From Roseomonas sp. AR75 (GTDB lineage Bacteria > Pseudomonadota > Alphaproteobacteria > Acetobacterales > Acetobacteraceae): a stretch of 64,000 bases of DNA. Each line of letters opens with the position of its first letter. The first letter of the stretch is position 1. Shown here one piece after another: positions 15,698 to 24,862 of the stretch. The translations under genes and the position numbers were made by a program. Where the stretch lies: positions 1,029,184 to 1,093,183 of the forward strand of contig NZ_STGB01000005.1 in NCBI RefSeq assembly GCF_005222815.1, written 5' to 3'. The notes beneath the pieces were generated by a model. That model saw nothing but the letters and a program-made list of their open reading frames with translations, ran no database searches and had not been told where the DNA came from.

Positions 15698-18172
15698 ATG
15701 AAATTCACCCTCTCCTGGCTGCGCGAGCATCTCGAGACCGAGGCGTCGCTCGATCAGATCACCACCACCCTCTCCGCCATCGGCATCGAGGTGGAGGGCG
15801 TGGAGGATCGCGCGGCGGCGCTCGCCAGCTTCCGCATCGCGCGGGTGATCGAGGCGGTGCAGCATCCGAACGCGGACCGGCTGCGCGCTCTGCGCGTGGA
15901 TCTCGGCGACGGGCGCGAATACTCCGTGGTGTGCGGCGCGCCGAATGCGCGGACGGGGATGGTGGGCGTGGCGGCGCTGCCCGGCGCCTTCATCCCGGGC
16001 ACCGGCATCACGCTGAAGGTCGGCGAGATCCGCGGCGTGAAGTCCGAGGCGATGATGCTCTCGGCGCGCGAGATGGGGCTCGGCGAGGATCATTCGGGAA
16101 TCGTGGATTTGCCCGCGGATGCGCCGGTCGGCACGCGCTACGTGGATTATGCCGGGCTCGACGACCCGGTGATCGAGATCAAGGTGACGCCGAACCGCGG
16201 CGATGCGCTTTCCGTGCGCGGCATCGCGCGCGACCTGGCGGCGGCGGGGCTCGGCACGCTGAAGTCGTGGGAGGTGGCGCCGGTTGCCGCCACCTATCCC
16301 TCGCCGCTGCATTGGACGATCGAGGACCGCCGCGCCTGCACCTGGGTGCTGGGGCGTGCGGTGCGGGGCGTGACGAACGGGCCCTCGCCGCAATGGCTGC
16401 AGGACCGGCTGACGGCGATCGGGCTGCGGCCGATCAACGCGCTGGTGGACGTGACGAATTTTTTCACCTTTGCCTATGGCCGGCCGCTGCATGTGTTCGA
16501 CGTGCGAAAGGTGGCGGGCACGACGCTTTCGATGCGCATGGCGCGGCCGGGCGAGGAACTGCTCGCGCTGAACGGCAAGACCTATGCGCTGACCGAGGAA
16601 GACGGCGTCATCGCGGATGCGAACGGCGTCGAGGCGCTGGGCGGCGTCATCGGCGGCGAGCATTCGGGCTGCGACGAGACGACGACCGAGTGCTTCATCG
16701 AATGCGCGCTGTTCGATCCCGTGCGCATCGCGCTGTCGGGACGGCGGCATGACGTGCGCACCGATGCGCGGTCGCGCTTCGAGCGCGGCATCGACCCCGC
16801 GCTGCTACCGAAGGCGCTGGAAGCGGCGACGCGGATGATCATGGAACTGTGCGGCGGCGAGGCGTCGGAGGTTTCGGAAGCCGGCGCCGAGCCGGCCTGG
16901 CGGCGCAACGCAACGCTGCGCTTCGAACGCATCGCTGGCCTCGGCGGGCTCGACCTGCCGCGCGAGGAAGCGGAGCGGCGGCTCTCGGCGCTCGGCTTCA
17001 GCACCGTCTCGCGCGATGCGGAAGCGATCACCGTCGCGGTACCGTCCTGGCGGAACGACATCGCGGGGCATGGCGCGCTTGCGCAGGACCCCTCGCTGCC
17101 CGCGGATCGCGCGCGCGTCGCGGCGGAAGGCTGCGCGGCGATCGAGCCGGAATGCGACCTGGTGGAGGAAGTGCTGCGGCTCGGTGGGCTGGATGCGGTG
17201 CCGCCTGTGTCCATGCCGATCACTTCTCCGGTGCCGCGGCCTTCGCTGACGCCGAAGCAGGCGCGCGCGGCTCTGGCGCGGCGCGTGCTGGCGGCGCGCG
17301 GGCTGCAGGATTGCGTGACCTACGGCTTCCTCGCACGCGAGCAGGCGGCGCTGTTCGGCGACACGCCCGAGGGGCTGCGCGTCGAGAATCCGATCGCGTC
17401 CGATCTCGACCAGATGCGGCCGACGCCGGTGGCCTCGCTGGCGATGGCGGCGTCGCGCAACGCGGCGCGCGGCTTCGGCGACGTGGCGCTGGCGGAGATC
17501 GGCGGTGCGTATCGCGATCCGGCCTCGGGCAGCAGCCAGCTTGCCGTGGCGGCGGGCGTGCGCGCGGGCATGACCGGCGCGAGCTGGGCAGCGCCGTCGC
17601 GCGCGGTGGACTGGCTGGATGTGAAGGGCGATGCGCTCGCCGTGCTCGAACGGCTCGGCGTGCCGATGGCGGCGGTGCAGGTCACGGCGGATGCGCCGGG
17701 CTTCTACCATCCCGGCCGATCCGGCGTGCTGCGCCAGGGTCCGAAGGTGGTGCTGGCGACGTTCGGGGAGTTGCATCCCAAGGTGCGCGCCGCGCTCGAC
17801 ATCCCCGGCGCGGCGGTGGGCTTCGAGGTGTTTTTGGACGCGATCGCGGAGCCGAAGCGGCGGAAGAAGGGCGTGCCCGACCTGCCCGCCTTCCAGCCGG
17901 TGCGCCGCGACTTCGCCTTCCTGGCCAATGCCGACGTCTCGGCCGAGGCGCTGCTGCGCGCGGCGCGCAACGCCGACAAGGCGCTGATCGCGGATGTGGT
18001 TCTGTTCGACCGCTATGCCGGCGAGAAGCTGCCGGAAGGCAAGGTCTCGCTGGCCATCCAGGCCACGCTGCAGCCGCGCGAGCGGACGCTGACCGATGCG
18101 GAGATCGAGGCGGCGGGGCAGAAGATCGTGGCGGCGGTGGCGAAGGCGACGGGGGCGGTGCTGCGCGGTTGA
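15698..18172 (+). CDS. pheT: Phenylalanyl-tRNA synthetase beta subunit
   Basis: The 824-residue beta subunit, length normal for proteobacteria. The opening MKFTLSWLREHLETEASLDQ is typical. Residues about 40-150 are the tRNA-binding EMAP-like domain (ALRVDLGDGREYSVVCGAPN), followed by the B3/B4 editing region (VTPNRGDALSVRGIARDLAA, RRHDVRTDARSRFERGIDPA), the B5 domain, the catalytic-like module (QDCVTYGFLAREQAALFG) and the C-terminal anticodon-binding FDX-ACB domain (FQPVRRDFAFLANADVSAEA, LFDRYAGEKLPEGKVSLA). Forms the tetramer with PheS. It follows pheS in the same orientation, separated by the palindromic repeat array. Confidence 0.97.
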   Translation: MKFTLSWLREHLETEASLDQITTTLSAIGIEVEGVEDRAAALASFRIARVIEAVQHPNADRLRALRVDLGDGREYSVVCGAPNARTGMVGVAALPGAFIPGTGITLKVGEIRGVKSEAMMLSAREMGLGEDHSGIVDLPADAPVGTRYVDYAGLDDPVIEIKVTPNRGDALSVRGIARDLAAAGLGTLKSWEVAPVAATYPSPLHWTIEDRRACTWVLGRAVRGVTNGPSPQWLQDRLTAIGLRPINALVDVTNFFTFAYGRPLHVFDVRKVAGTTLSMRMARPGEELLALNGKTYALTEEDGVIADANGVEALGGVIGGEHSGCDETTTECFIECALFDPVRIALSGRRHDVRTDARSRFERGIDPALLPKALEAATRMIMELCGGEASEVSEAGAEPAWRRNATLRFERIAGLGGLDLPREEAERRLSALGFSTVSRDAEAITVAVPSWRNDIAGHGALAQDPSLPADRARVAAEGCAAIEPECDLVEEVLRLGGLDAVPPVSMPITSPVPRPSLTPKQARAALARRVLAARGLQDCVTYGFLAREQAALFGDTPEGLRVENPIASDLDQMRPTPVASLAMAASRNAARGFGDVALAEIGGAYRDPASGSSQLAVAAGVRAGMTGASWAAPSRAVDWLDVKGDALAVLERLGVPMAAVQVTADAPGFYHPGRSGVLRQGPKVVLATFGELHPKVRAALDIPGAAVGFEVFLDAIAEPKRRKKGVPDLPAFQPVRRDFAFLANADVSAEALLRAARNADKALIADVVLFDRYAGEKLPEGKVSLAIQATLQPRERTLTDAEIEAAGQKIVAAVAKATGAVLRG

Positions 18173-18227
18173 TGCGCCGGGCCCTCCCGCGCGTTAGACT
18201 GACGACGCGGAACGGAGGAGCGGTGCG

Positions 18228-18548
18228 ATGGGCTCGGTGCGCGTGACGGTGGATGCCGAGGGGCGGCTGGTGCTGCCCGAGGAGATCCGCCAGTCGCTCG
18301 GCATCGTGGGCGGCGGGACGCTGGATTTGCGGGTGAGCGGCGACGAGTTGCGCGGGTCGGTCGAGCCACCGCCGATCCACAGCCTGGCCGACGCGGTGGC
18401 AGCGCTGCGGGACGTCGTGCCGCCGTGGAAGGAGGGCGAGCCCCTGCTCTCCGAGGTGCTGATCGCGGAGCGTCGCGCCGAAGCGGCGCGCGACCTGGCC
18501 GAGGAAATGGCCGACATCGCGGAACGGGCGCGGGCCAAGCGGCGGTGA
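18228..18548 (+). CDS. AbrB/MazE-type antitoxin
   Basis: A 106-residue protein whose first 50 residues form a swapped-hairpin AbrB DNA-binding domain: SVRVTVDAEGRLVLPEEIRQ, then LGIVGGGTLDLRVSGDELR. The helical C-terminal half (LAEEMADIAERARAKRR) is expected to wrap and inhibit the partner toxin. It overlaps the PIN toxin gene by four bases (GTGA), the standard vapBC organisation in which the complex represses its own promoter. Clearly a chromosomal toxin-antitoxin module. Confidence 0.88.
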   Translation: MGSVRVTVDAEGRLVLPEEIRQSLGIVGGGTLDLRVSGDELRGSVEPPPIHSLADAVAALRDVVPPWKEGEPLLSEVLIAERRAEAARDLAEEMADIAERARAKRR

Positions 18549-18907
18549 TCCTGGACGCCTCGGCGATCCTGGCCGCCGTGCTCAAGGAGCCGGGCGGCGA
18601 GACGGTGATGGCCGCGCTGCCCGCCAGCGCCGTGAGCGCGGTGAACTGGCTGGAGGTCCTCGCCCGGATCATCGTCGGGCCTGAGGCAGGGAAGCTCGAG
18701 CTGTCGCGCGTCTCGGTCGCCGTCCTCCCCTTCGAAGCGGCGATGGCGCATGGCGCGAGCGGGCTTCTCGCCCGCCATCGCGGCGTGCTCTCGCTCGGGG
18801 ACTGCGCCTGCATCGCGACGGCCGCGGCGCTGGGTCGGCCGGTGCTGACGGCCGACCGGGTGTGGGCAACGCTCGGGCTGCCGGTCGAGGTGCGGCTGAT
18901 CCGCTAG
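18545..18907 (+). CDS. VapC-type PIN-domain ribonuclease toxin
   Basis: A 120-residue PIN-domain endoribonuclease. The acidic active-site residues are visible: Asp in VILDASAILAAVLKEPGG (residue about 4), Glu in VSAVNWLEVLARI, Asp in LSLGDCACIATAAALG and Asp in VLTADRVWATLGL, which coordinate Mg2+. It starts with GTG at 18545, overlapping the antitoxin stop. VapC toxins cleave initiator tRNA or other structured RNAs; the target here cannot be predicted. Confidence 0.9.
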   Translation: MILDASAILAAVLKEPGGETVMAALPASAVSAVNWLEVLARIIVGPEAGKLELSRVSVAVLPFEAAMAHGASGLLARHRGVLSLGDCACIATAAALGRPVLTADRVWATLGLPVEVRLIR

Positions 18908-19007
18908 ACCATGATCGGCGCTGGACCATGATCGGCGCTGACAGCGGCGCCGATCGCGTGATTCACGCCTCCGGCCCTTCCAGCCTTCGGCGATCACGCT
19001 CTGACGA

Positions 19008-19415
19008 TCAGCCCTGCCCCACTATCACCATCCACAGAACGCCGAAGCGGTCCTCCACCATGCCGAAGCGCGGGGAGAAGAAGGTCTGCGCCGGTGGCAT
19101 CCGGACCTGCCCGCCCGTCTCCAGCGCGGTGAAGATGCGGTCGAACGTCGTCGCGTCCGGCACCGTCAATGCCAGGCCGAAGCCCTTGAAGCTGGTGTCG
19201 CCGGCGCAATGCCCGTCGGAGGCCATGAAGCTCGCCCCGCCGACGCGCACCAGCGCGTGCATCACCTTGTCCTCGTTGCCGGGCGGGGCGCTGGTTGGAT
19301 CGGGGCTGTCGCGGAAGCGCATCAGCGCGCCGACCTCGGCGCCCAAGGCCTCCTTGTAGAAGGACAATGCCTCCTCGCACCGGCCATCGAAGAACAGATA
19401 GGGCTCGATCTGCAT
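19008..19415 (-). CDS. VOC-family protein, PhnB/glyoxalase-like
   Basis: A 135-residue protein with the vicinal-oxygen-chelate fold of the PhnB/'3-demethylubiquinone-9 3-methyltransferase' group: MQIEPYLFFDGRCEEALSFY, KVMHALVRVGGASFMASDGH, GLALTVPDATTFDRIFTALE and SPRFGMVEDRFGVLWMVIV. The final segment RFGVLWMV is the PhnB hallmark. The biochemical role is unknown; such proteins are often annotated as bleomycin/antibiotic-binding or glyoxalase-like. It is divergent from the MFS gene. Confidence 0.87.
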   Translation of the reverse strand: MQIEPYLFFDGRCEEALSFYKEALGAEVGALMRFRDSPDPTSAPPGNEDKVMHALVRVGGASFMASDGHCAGDTSFKGFGLALTVPDATTFDRIFTALETGGQVRMPPAQTFFSPRFGMVEDRFGVLWMVIVGQG

Positions 19416-19545
19416 CAGGGCTCTCCTTGAAGGACGTGATCGGTAAACTCATTGGTGAAGTGTTCGCAAGCGCGGCGTGGGCCGCATCGCGGCGATGTGC
19501 GCGCTGCGCGCTGACGGGCCGGACGATCCGGGGCAGTCTCGGCGG

Positions 19546-20721
19546 ATGAGCACGGCGGCTTCCCCATCCGGCAAGGCACGGCATCTGGCGGTGCTGTGCG
19601 CGGGCGTGGTGCTGTGCCTGTCGGTCTGGTTCGCCGGCACGGCTGCCGTGCCGGACCTGCTGGCGGCGGGGCTGATCACACGCGGCGACGCGGCCTGGCT
19701 GACGGCTTCGGTGCAGCTCGGTTTCGTCGCGGGGACGCTGGTCTCGGCGGTGCTGTCGCTGGCCGACCGGCGCGATCCGCGCATGCTGTTCCTGGCCTGC
19801 GGGCTGCTGGCCTCGTCGGCGACGCTCGCGCAGACGCTGGTGGCGCCCTCCGGCGCGGCGGCGCTGGCGCTGCGCTTCGTCGCGGGGGCGGCGATGGCGG
19901 GGGTCTATCCCGTGGGGATGAAGCTGGCGGCGTCCTGGGCGAAAGGCGATCTCGGGCTGCTGATCGGGCTGCTGGTGGGGGCGGTGTCGCTGGGATCGGC
20001 GATGCCGCATCTGATCCCCTCCCTGCTGGGCGGGATCGGGTGGCAGGCGGCCTATCTCGGGGCGGGGGTGCTGGCGGCGGCGGGGGGGCTGTCCATCCTG
20101 GCGTTCCGGCCGGGGCCGCTGCTCGGCGCTCGGCCGCCCTTCAGGCCCGCACAGGCGCTGGAAGCGTGGCGGAACAAGGGGTTGCGCTACGCCAACCTCG
20201 GTTATCTGGGGCACATGTGGGAACTCTACGCCATGTGGGCCTGGATCGGGCTGTTCTTCAGCGGCGTGCTGGCCGGGGAGGCCGGGCCATGGACCTTCGC
20301 GGTGATGGCGGCGGGCGCGGTGAGCTGCGTGGTGGCGGGGCTGCTGGCGGATCGGTGGAACCGGGCCTCGGTGGCGGCACTTTGCATGCTGGCCTCCGGC
20401 ACCTGCGCCCTGCTGGTAGGGCCGGCGGCGGCGGTGGCGCCGTGGTTGGCGGTGGCGGTGGCGCTGGTCTGGGGCTTCACCGTGGTGGCGGATTCGGCGC
20501 AATTCTCGGCCTGCATCGTGACGCTCTCCCCGCCCGATTATGTCGGGACGATGCTGACGGTGCAGACCAGCCTGGGCTTCCTGCTGACGGCCGGGACCAT
20601 CGCGCTGGTGCCGCTGGCGATCCAGGGGCTCGGTTGGAACTGGGCCTTCGCGGTGCTGGCGCCGGGGCCGCTGCTCGGCGCCTGGGCGATGTGGCGGCTG
20701 AGGCCGCTGCTGCCGCGCTGA
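19546..20721 (+). CDS. MFS transporter
   Basis: A 391-residue major facilitator with about twelve hydrophobic helices. After a cytoplasmic leader come LAVLCAGVVLCLSVWFAGTA and, in the loop between helices 2 and 3, a degenerate MFS signature (VSAVLSLADRRDPRMLF). Helix 5-6 region GVYPVGMKLAASWAKGDLGL and the second-half start NKGLRYANLGYLGHMWELYA resemble the YbfB/CynX-like or nitrate/cyanate-type MFS groups; the substrate is not predictable. The ATG at 19546 is chosen because the preceding frame is low-quality. Single-gene unit upstream of lepA. Confidence 0.85.
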   Translation: MSTAASPSGKARHLAVLCAGVVLCLSVWFAGTAAVPDLLAAGLITRGDAAWLTASVQLGFVAGTLVSAVLSLADRRDPRMLFLACGLLASSATLAQTLVAPSGAAALALRFVAGAAMAGVYPVGMKLAASWAKGDLGLLIGLLVGAVSLGSAMPHLIPSLLGGIGWQAAYLGAGVLAAAGGLSILAFRPGPLLGARPPFRPAQALEAWRNKGLRYANLGYLGHMWELYAMWAWIGLFFSGVLAGEAGPWTFAVMAAGAVSCVVAGLLADRWNRASVAALCMLASGTCALLVGPAAAVAPWLAVAVALVWGFTVVADSAQFSACIVTLSPPDYVGTMLTVQTSLGFLLTAGTIALVPLAIQGLGWNWAFAVLAPGPLLGAWAMWRLRPLLPR

Positions 20722-20794
20722 TCCGAAGCTTTCCAGGGCCGCCCGCAGCCCCTATGTGGGGCGCAACCCCCCAACGGGCATCCAGATCCCCCCA

Positions 20795-22600
20795 ATGACC
20801 GACGTACCCCTCGACCGCATCCGCAACTTCTCGATCATCGCGCATATCGACCACGGCAAGTCCACCCTGGCGGACCGCCTGATCCAGGCGACGGGCGCCG
20901 TGACCGCGCGCGAGATGAAGGAACAGCTGCTCGACAACATGGAGCTGGAGCGCGAGCGCGGCATCACCATCAAGGCGCAGACCGTCCGGCTAGCCTACCA
21001 GGCGAAGGACGGGCTGACCTACACGCTGAACCTGATGGACACGCCGGGCCATGTGGACTTCGCGTACGAGGTGAGCCGGTCGCTGGCCGCCTGCGAGGGG
21101 TCGCTGCTGGTGGTGGACGCCTCCCAGGGGGTCGAGGCGCAGACACTGGCCAATGTCTACCAGGCGATCGACGCGAACCACGAGATCGTGCCGGTCCTGA
21201 ACAAGATCGACCTGCCGGCCGCCGAGCCCGACCGGGTGAAGCAGCAGATCGAGGACGTGATCGGGCTCGACGCCTCGGACGCGGTCATGATCAGCGCCAA
21301 GACGGGGCTGAACATCGAGGGCGTGCTGGAGGCGATCGTGACGCGCCTGCCGGCGCCGAAGGGCGACGTGAACGCGACCACCAAGGCGCTGCTGGTGGAC
21401 AGCTGGTACGACGCCTATCTCGGCGTGGTGGTGCTGGTGCGGGTGAAGGATGGCGAGCTGCGCAAGGGGCAGCGCATCCGCATGATGTCGAACGGCTCGG
21501 TCCACACCATCGAGCAGGTCGGCGTCTTCACGCCGAAGATGGTGCCGGTGGATAGGCTCAGCCCGGGTGAGATGGGCTTCGTCACGGCCGCGATCAAAAC
21601 CGTGGCGGACACCAATGTCGGCGACACCATCACCGACGACCGCAACCCCGCCAGCGCGCCGTTGCCGGGCTTCAAGCCCAGCATTCCGGTGGTGTGGTGC
21701 GGGCTGTATCCGGTGGACGCGGACGACTTCGAGAAGCTGCGCGAGAGCCTGGCCAAGCTGCGGCTGAACGACGCCAGCTTCCACTACGAGCCGGAGACCT
21801 CGGCCGCGCTCGGCTTCGGCTATCGCTGCGGCTTCCTCGGGCTGCTGCATCTGGAGATCATCCAGGAGCGGCTGTCGCGCGAGTTCGACCTGGACCTGAT
21901 CGCGACGGCGCCTTCCGTGGTCTACAAGATCCGCAAGACCAATGGCGAGGAGATCGAGCTGCACAACCCGGCCGACATGCCGGATGGCAGCGTGATCGAC
22001 GTGATCGAGGAGCCCTGGATCAAGGCGACGATCCTGGTGCCGGACGACTACCTCGGCCCGGTGCTGACGCTCTGCAACGAGCGGCGCGGGCGGCAGATCG
22101 AGCTGACCTATGTCGGCAACCGCGCCATGGCCGTGTACCGCCTGCCGCTGAACGAGGTGGTGTTCGACTTCTACGACCGGCTGAAGTCGGTCAGCCGCGG
22201 CTATGCCAGCTTCGACTACCAGCAGGACGGCTACGAGGAAGGCGACCTCGTGAAGATCTCCATCCTGGTGAATGCCGAGCCGGTGGATGCACTGTCCTTC
22301 ATGGCGCATCGCAGCGCGGCCGACCGGCGCGGTCGGTCCATCTGCGAGAAGCTGAAGGAGCTGATCCCCCGCCAGCTCTTCAAGATCCCGATCCAGGCCG
22401 CGATCGGCAGCCGCGTGATCGCGCGCGAGACCATCTCCGCCCTGTCGAAGGACGTCACCGCCAAGTGCTACGGCGGCGACATCACGCGCAAGCGGAAGCT
22501 TCTGGAGAAGCAGAAGGAGGGCAAGAAGCGCATGCGGCAATTCGGCAAGGTCGAGATCCCGCAGAGCGCCTTCATCGCCGCGCTGAAGATGGATGCCTGA
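20795..22600 (+). CDS. lepA: Elongation factor 4 (LepA) GTPase
   Basis: A 601-residue translational GTPase that acts on stalled or mis-translocated ribosomes and in 30S biogenesis. It shows G1 IIAHIDHGKSTLADRL, switch regions with ERERGITIKAQTVRL, G3 DTPGHVDF, G4 LNKIDLPAA and G5 SAKTG in the first 200 residues. The EF4-specific C-terminus is present: DRRGRSICEKLKELIPRQLF, KIPIQAAIGSRVIARETISA, and a basic tail ending KKRMRQFGKVEIPQSAFIAA. Length matches the family (about 600). The start ATG has a poor ribosome-binding site. Confidence 0.97.
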   Translation: MTDVPLDRIRNFSIIAHIDHGKSTLADRLIQATGAVTAREMKEQLLDNMELERERGITIKAQTVRLAYQAKDGLTYTLNLMDTPGHVDFAYEVSRSLAACEGSLLVVDASQGVEAQTLANVYQAIDANHEIVPVLNKIDLPAAEPDRVKQQIEDVIGLDASDAVMISAKTGLNIEGVLEAIVTRLPAPKGDVNATTKALLVDSWYDAYLGVVVLVRVKDGELRKGQRIRMMSNGSVHTIEQVGVFTPKMVPVDRLSPGEMGFVTAAIKTVADTNVGDTITDDRNPASAPLPGFKPSIPVVWCGLYPVDADDFEKLRESLAKLRLNDASFHYEPETSAALGFGYRCGFLGLLHLEIIQERLSREFDLDLIATAPSVVYKIRKTNGEEIELHNPADMPDGSVIDVIEEPWIKATILVPDDYLGPVLTLCNERRGRQIELTYVGNRAMAVYRLPLNEVVFDFYDRLKSVSRGYASFDYQQDGYEEGDLVKISILVNAEPVDALSFMAHRSAADRRGRSICEKLKELIPRQLFKIPIQAAIGSRVIARETISALSKDVTAKCYGGDITRKRKLLEKQKEGKKRMRQFGKVEIPQSAFIAALKMDA

Positions 22601-22656
22601 CGAGCGGCGGTTGCACGCCATGGACCCCGGCGCAACCGCGCGCGCAATCTTCCGGC

Positions 22657-23751
22657 ATGCCGCAATCGCCTGACGAATCGCCTGCGCCGGCCGACCTGCT
22701 GCGCCGCATCGCCGAGTTGGAAGCGGAGAATGCGCGTCTGGCCGGCGCGGCGCGGAAGGCCGGGCATGACCAGGCGGCGATGCTGCGGCTGGCCCAGGAA
22801 GCCGGCGGCATCTGCTCCTGGCAGTGGGACGTGAGCACCAACGCGCTGCATTGGTCGGAAAGCTGCCAGGCTTTGCACGGCATGGCGCCCTTCGAACCGC
22901 CGAGCTTCGAGCGCTGGATCGGCGGCGTGCATCCCGACGACCGTCCCGCGGTCGAAGCCGCGCTGCAGGGCACGCTCGCCGGCGGCAGCGACGGCTGGGA
23001 CATCGAATTCCGCTACACCCGCTACGACGACGGCGCCGAGCGCTGGCTGGTCGGTCGCGGCCGGGTTGAGCGGGACGCCGCGGACGGCCGCCCGCTGCGC
23101 ATGATCGGCATCGGGTTCGACATCACGGAGCGCAAGGACTCCGAGGCGCGCCAGGCGCTGCTGATGCGGGAGCTGGATCACCGCGCGCGCAACCTTCTCG
23201 CCGTGGTGCAGGCCGCGCTGCGGCTGACGCCGAAGGACGATCCGGTGGAATACGCCCGGGCAGTCGAAGGCCGGATCAACGCCCTCGCCCGTGCGCATGG
23301 CATGCTGGCGGAAGCGCGCTGGAGCGGGTCCGACCTGCGCGCGCTGATCGCGGCGGAACTGGCGCCCTTTCTCGCGGCGCAGCGCGTCGCGCTGGATGGG
23401 CCTCCGGTGATGCTGCCTGCCCACATCGCCCAGCCGCTGGCCATGGCGATCCATGAACTCGCGACCAACGCCGTGAAGCACGGCGCGCTAGCGGCCGGGG
23501 CTGGCCACATCGCGATCGGGTGGCATCTCTCCGGCGGCGCCGGCGGGCCGCCGCGGCTCGCGCTGCGCTGGGCCGAGGCCGGCGGGCCTCCGGTGACGCC
23601 GCCGAGCCGGCGCGGCTTCGGCTCCCGCATGCTGGAGGCCACGGTTCGGGGCCAGCTCGGCGGTGGTCTGGCGCTGGACTGGGCGGCGGAGGGGCTGCGC
23701 TGCGCGTTGGAACTGCCGCTGGATCGTCGGTCAGAACAATCCGGCTTCTGA
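22657..23751 (+). CDS. PAS-domain sensor histidine kinase, HWE/HisKA_2 type
   Basis: A 364-residue soluble sensor kinase. Residues about 12-40 form a short coiled coil (LLRRIAELEAENARLAGAA). Residues about 45-155 are a PAS domain with PAC tail (ICSWQWDVSTNALHWSESCQ, RMIGIGFDITERKDSE). The dimerisation/phosphoacceptor region LMRELDHRARNLLAVVQAAL contains the acceptor His. The N-box MAIHELATNAVKHGALAAGA is the form typical of HWE/HisKA_2 kinases. No response regulator is adjacent, so it is an orphan. The signal is unknown, and the PAS lacks the NCRFL motif of blue-light LOV sensors. Confidence 0.88.
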   Translation: MPQSPDESPAPADLLRRIAELEAENARLAGAARKAGHDQAAMLRLAQEAGGICSWQWDVSTNALHWSESCQALHGMAPFEPPSFERWIGGVHPDDRPAVEAALQGTLAGGSDGWDIEFRYTRYDDGAERWLVGRGRVERDAADGRPLRMIGIGFDITERKDSEARQALLMRELDHRARNLLAVVQAALRLTPKDDPVEYARAVEGRINALARAHGMLAEARWSGSDLRALIAAELAPFLAAQRVALDGPPVMLPAHIAQPLAMAIHELATNAVKHGALAAGAGHIAIGWHLSGGAGGPPRLALRWAEAGGPPVTPPSRRGFGSRMLEATVRGQLGGGLALDWAAEGLRCALELPLDRRSEQSGF

Positions 23752-23846
23752 GTGAACTGGCGCGGCGCTGCGTTCCGCCCTAGATGCAGGCCAACCCGCG
23801 CATCGGAGCGCGGGCGCCAGCACGCAACGGCACGAAGGCACATCGC

Positions 23847-24827
23847 ATGATCACACTCGGCAAGCGCGCCCTGCTGGGCGCCGGCCTCGCCACCCTTGCC
23901 GCGCCCGCCTGGGCGCAGGGCAACTATCCCACCCGGCCGATCACGATGGTGATCCCCTTCGCCGCCGGCGGGCCGACGGACACGGTGGGCCGCCTGATCG
24001 CGCAGGCCATGGGCGCCAATCTCGGCCAAACCGTGGTGATCGAGAATGTCGGCGGCGCCGGCGGTACGCTCGGCGCGCAGCGCGTGGCGCAGGCGCGGCC
24101 GGACGGCTACACGATCCTGCTGCACCATATCGGCATGGCGACGATCCCGACGCTGTATCGCCGTCTCGCCTATGATCCGATCAACGGCTTCGAGACCATC
24201 GGCCTGGTGACCGAGGTGCCGATGACGCTGATCGCGCGCCGCGACTTCCCCGCCAGCAACCTGGCCGAGCTGGTGCAGGTGGTGCGCCGCGACCGGGAGA
24301 AGCTGAACTACGCCAATGCCGGCGTCGGCGCCGCGAGCCATCTCTGTGGCCTGCTGCTGCAGAAGGCGGTGGATGCGCCGATGACCACCGTGCCCTACCG
24401 CGGCACGGCGCCGGCAATGAACGACCTGCTGGCCGGCACGGTGGACCTGATGTGCGATCAGACCACCAACACGACCGAGCAGATCCGCGCCGGCACGGTG
24501 AAGGTGTTCGCGGTGACGACGCCGGAGCCGATCGCCGCGCTGCCGAACGTGCCGACCGCCGCGCAGGGCGGCCTGCCCGGCTTCGAGGTGAGCGTGTGGC
24601 ACGGGCTGTATGCGCCGAAGGGCACGCCGCGGCCGATCATCGACCGGCTGAACCAGGCGCTGCTGGCGGCGCTGCAGGATCCGAACGTGGCGCGCCGCAT
24701 GGCCGATCTCGGCACGGCGCCGGTCGCTGCGGCGCGCGCAACGCCGGAAGTGCACCGGCAGTTCTGGCAGGCGGACATCGCGAAGTGGCGCCCGCTGATC
24801 CAGGCGGCGGGGCAGTACGCGGATTGA
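23847..24827 (+). CDS. Bug-family (TctC) tripartite tricarboxylate transporter binding protein
   Basis: A 326-residue periplasmic solute receptor. The signal peptide runs to about residue 24 (LLGAGLATLAAPAWAQ). The mature protein begins NYPTRPITMVIPFAAGGPTD, the Bug signature, followed by VVIENVGGAGGTLGAQRVAQ, the LNYANAGVGAASHLCGLLLQ and TVPYRGTAPAMNDLLAGTVD ligand-loop stretches and KGTPRPIIDRLNQALLAAL. It would bind a carboxylate such as a dicarboxylate or tricarboxylate. No tctA/tctB membrane genes are adjacent, so it is one of the orphan Bug receptors common in Acetobacteraceae and Burkholderiales. Confidence 0.92.
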   Translation: MITLGKRALLGAGLATLAAPAWAQGNYPTRPITMVIPFAAGGPTDTVGRLIAQAMGANLGQTVVIENVGGAGGTLGAQRVAQARPDGYTILLHHIGMATIPTLYRRLAYDPINGFETIGLVTEVPMTLIARRDFPASNLAELVQVVRRDREKLNYANAGVGAASHLCGLLLQKAVDAPMTTVPYRGTAPAMNDLLAGTVDLMCDQTTNTTEQIRAGTVKVFAVTTPEPIAALPNVPTAAQGGLPGFEVSVWHGLYAPKGTPRPIIDRLNQALLAALQDPNVARRMADLGTAPVAAARATPEVHRQFWQADIAKWRPLIQAAGQYAD

Positions 24828-24834
24828 TGTCGCC

Positions 24835-24861
24835 GCCCTCCCCCGCGTTGCGGGGGAGGGC
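24835..24861. terminator. Perfect 12-bp palindrome between convergent genes
   Basis: GCCCTCCCCCGC, loop GTT, GCGGGGGAGGGC. It fills the 35-base gap between the Bug gene (+) and the adenosine deaminase gene (-), so it is placed as a bidirectional terminator. Its core is identical to the two hairpins of the pheS-pheT repeat, so it is also a member of that dispersed repeat family. Confidence 0.65.
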
Positions 24862-24862
24862 T

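Noticed and set aside
22657..23751. LOV-type blue-light sensor kinase
   Set aside because: HWE kinases often carry LOV domains, but the PAS here lacks the photoactive-Cys NCRFL motif; any wording in the summary suggesting blue light should be read as kinase-family resemblance only.
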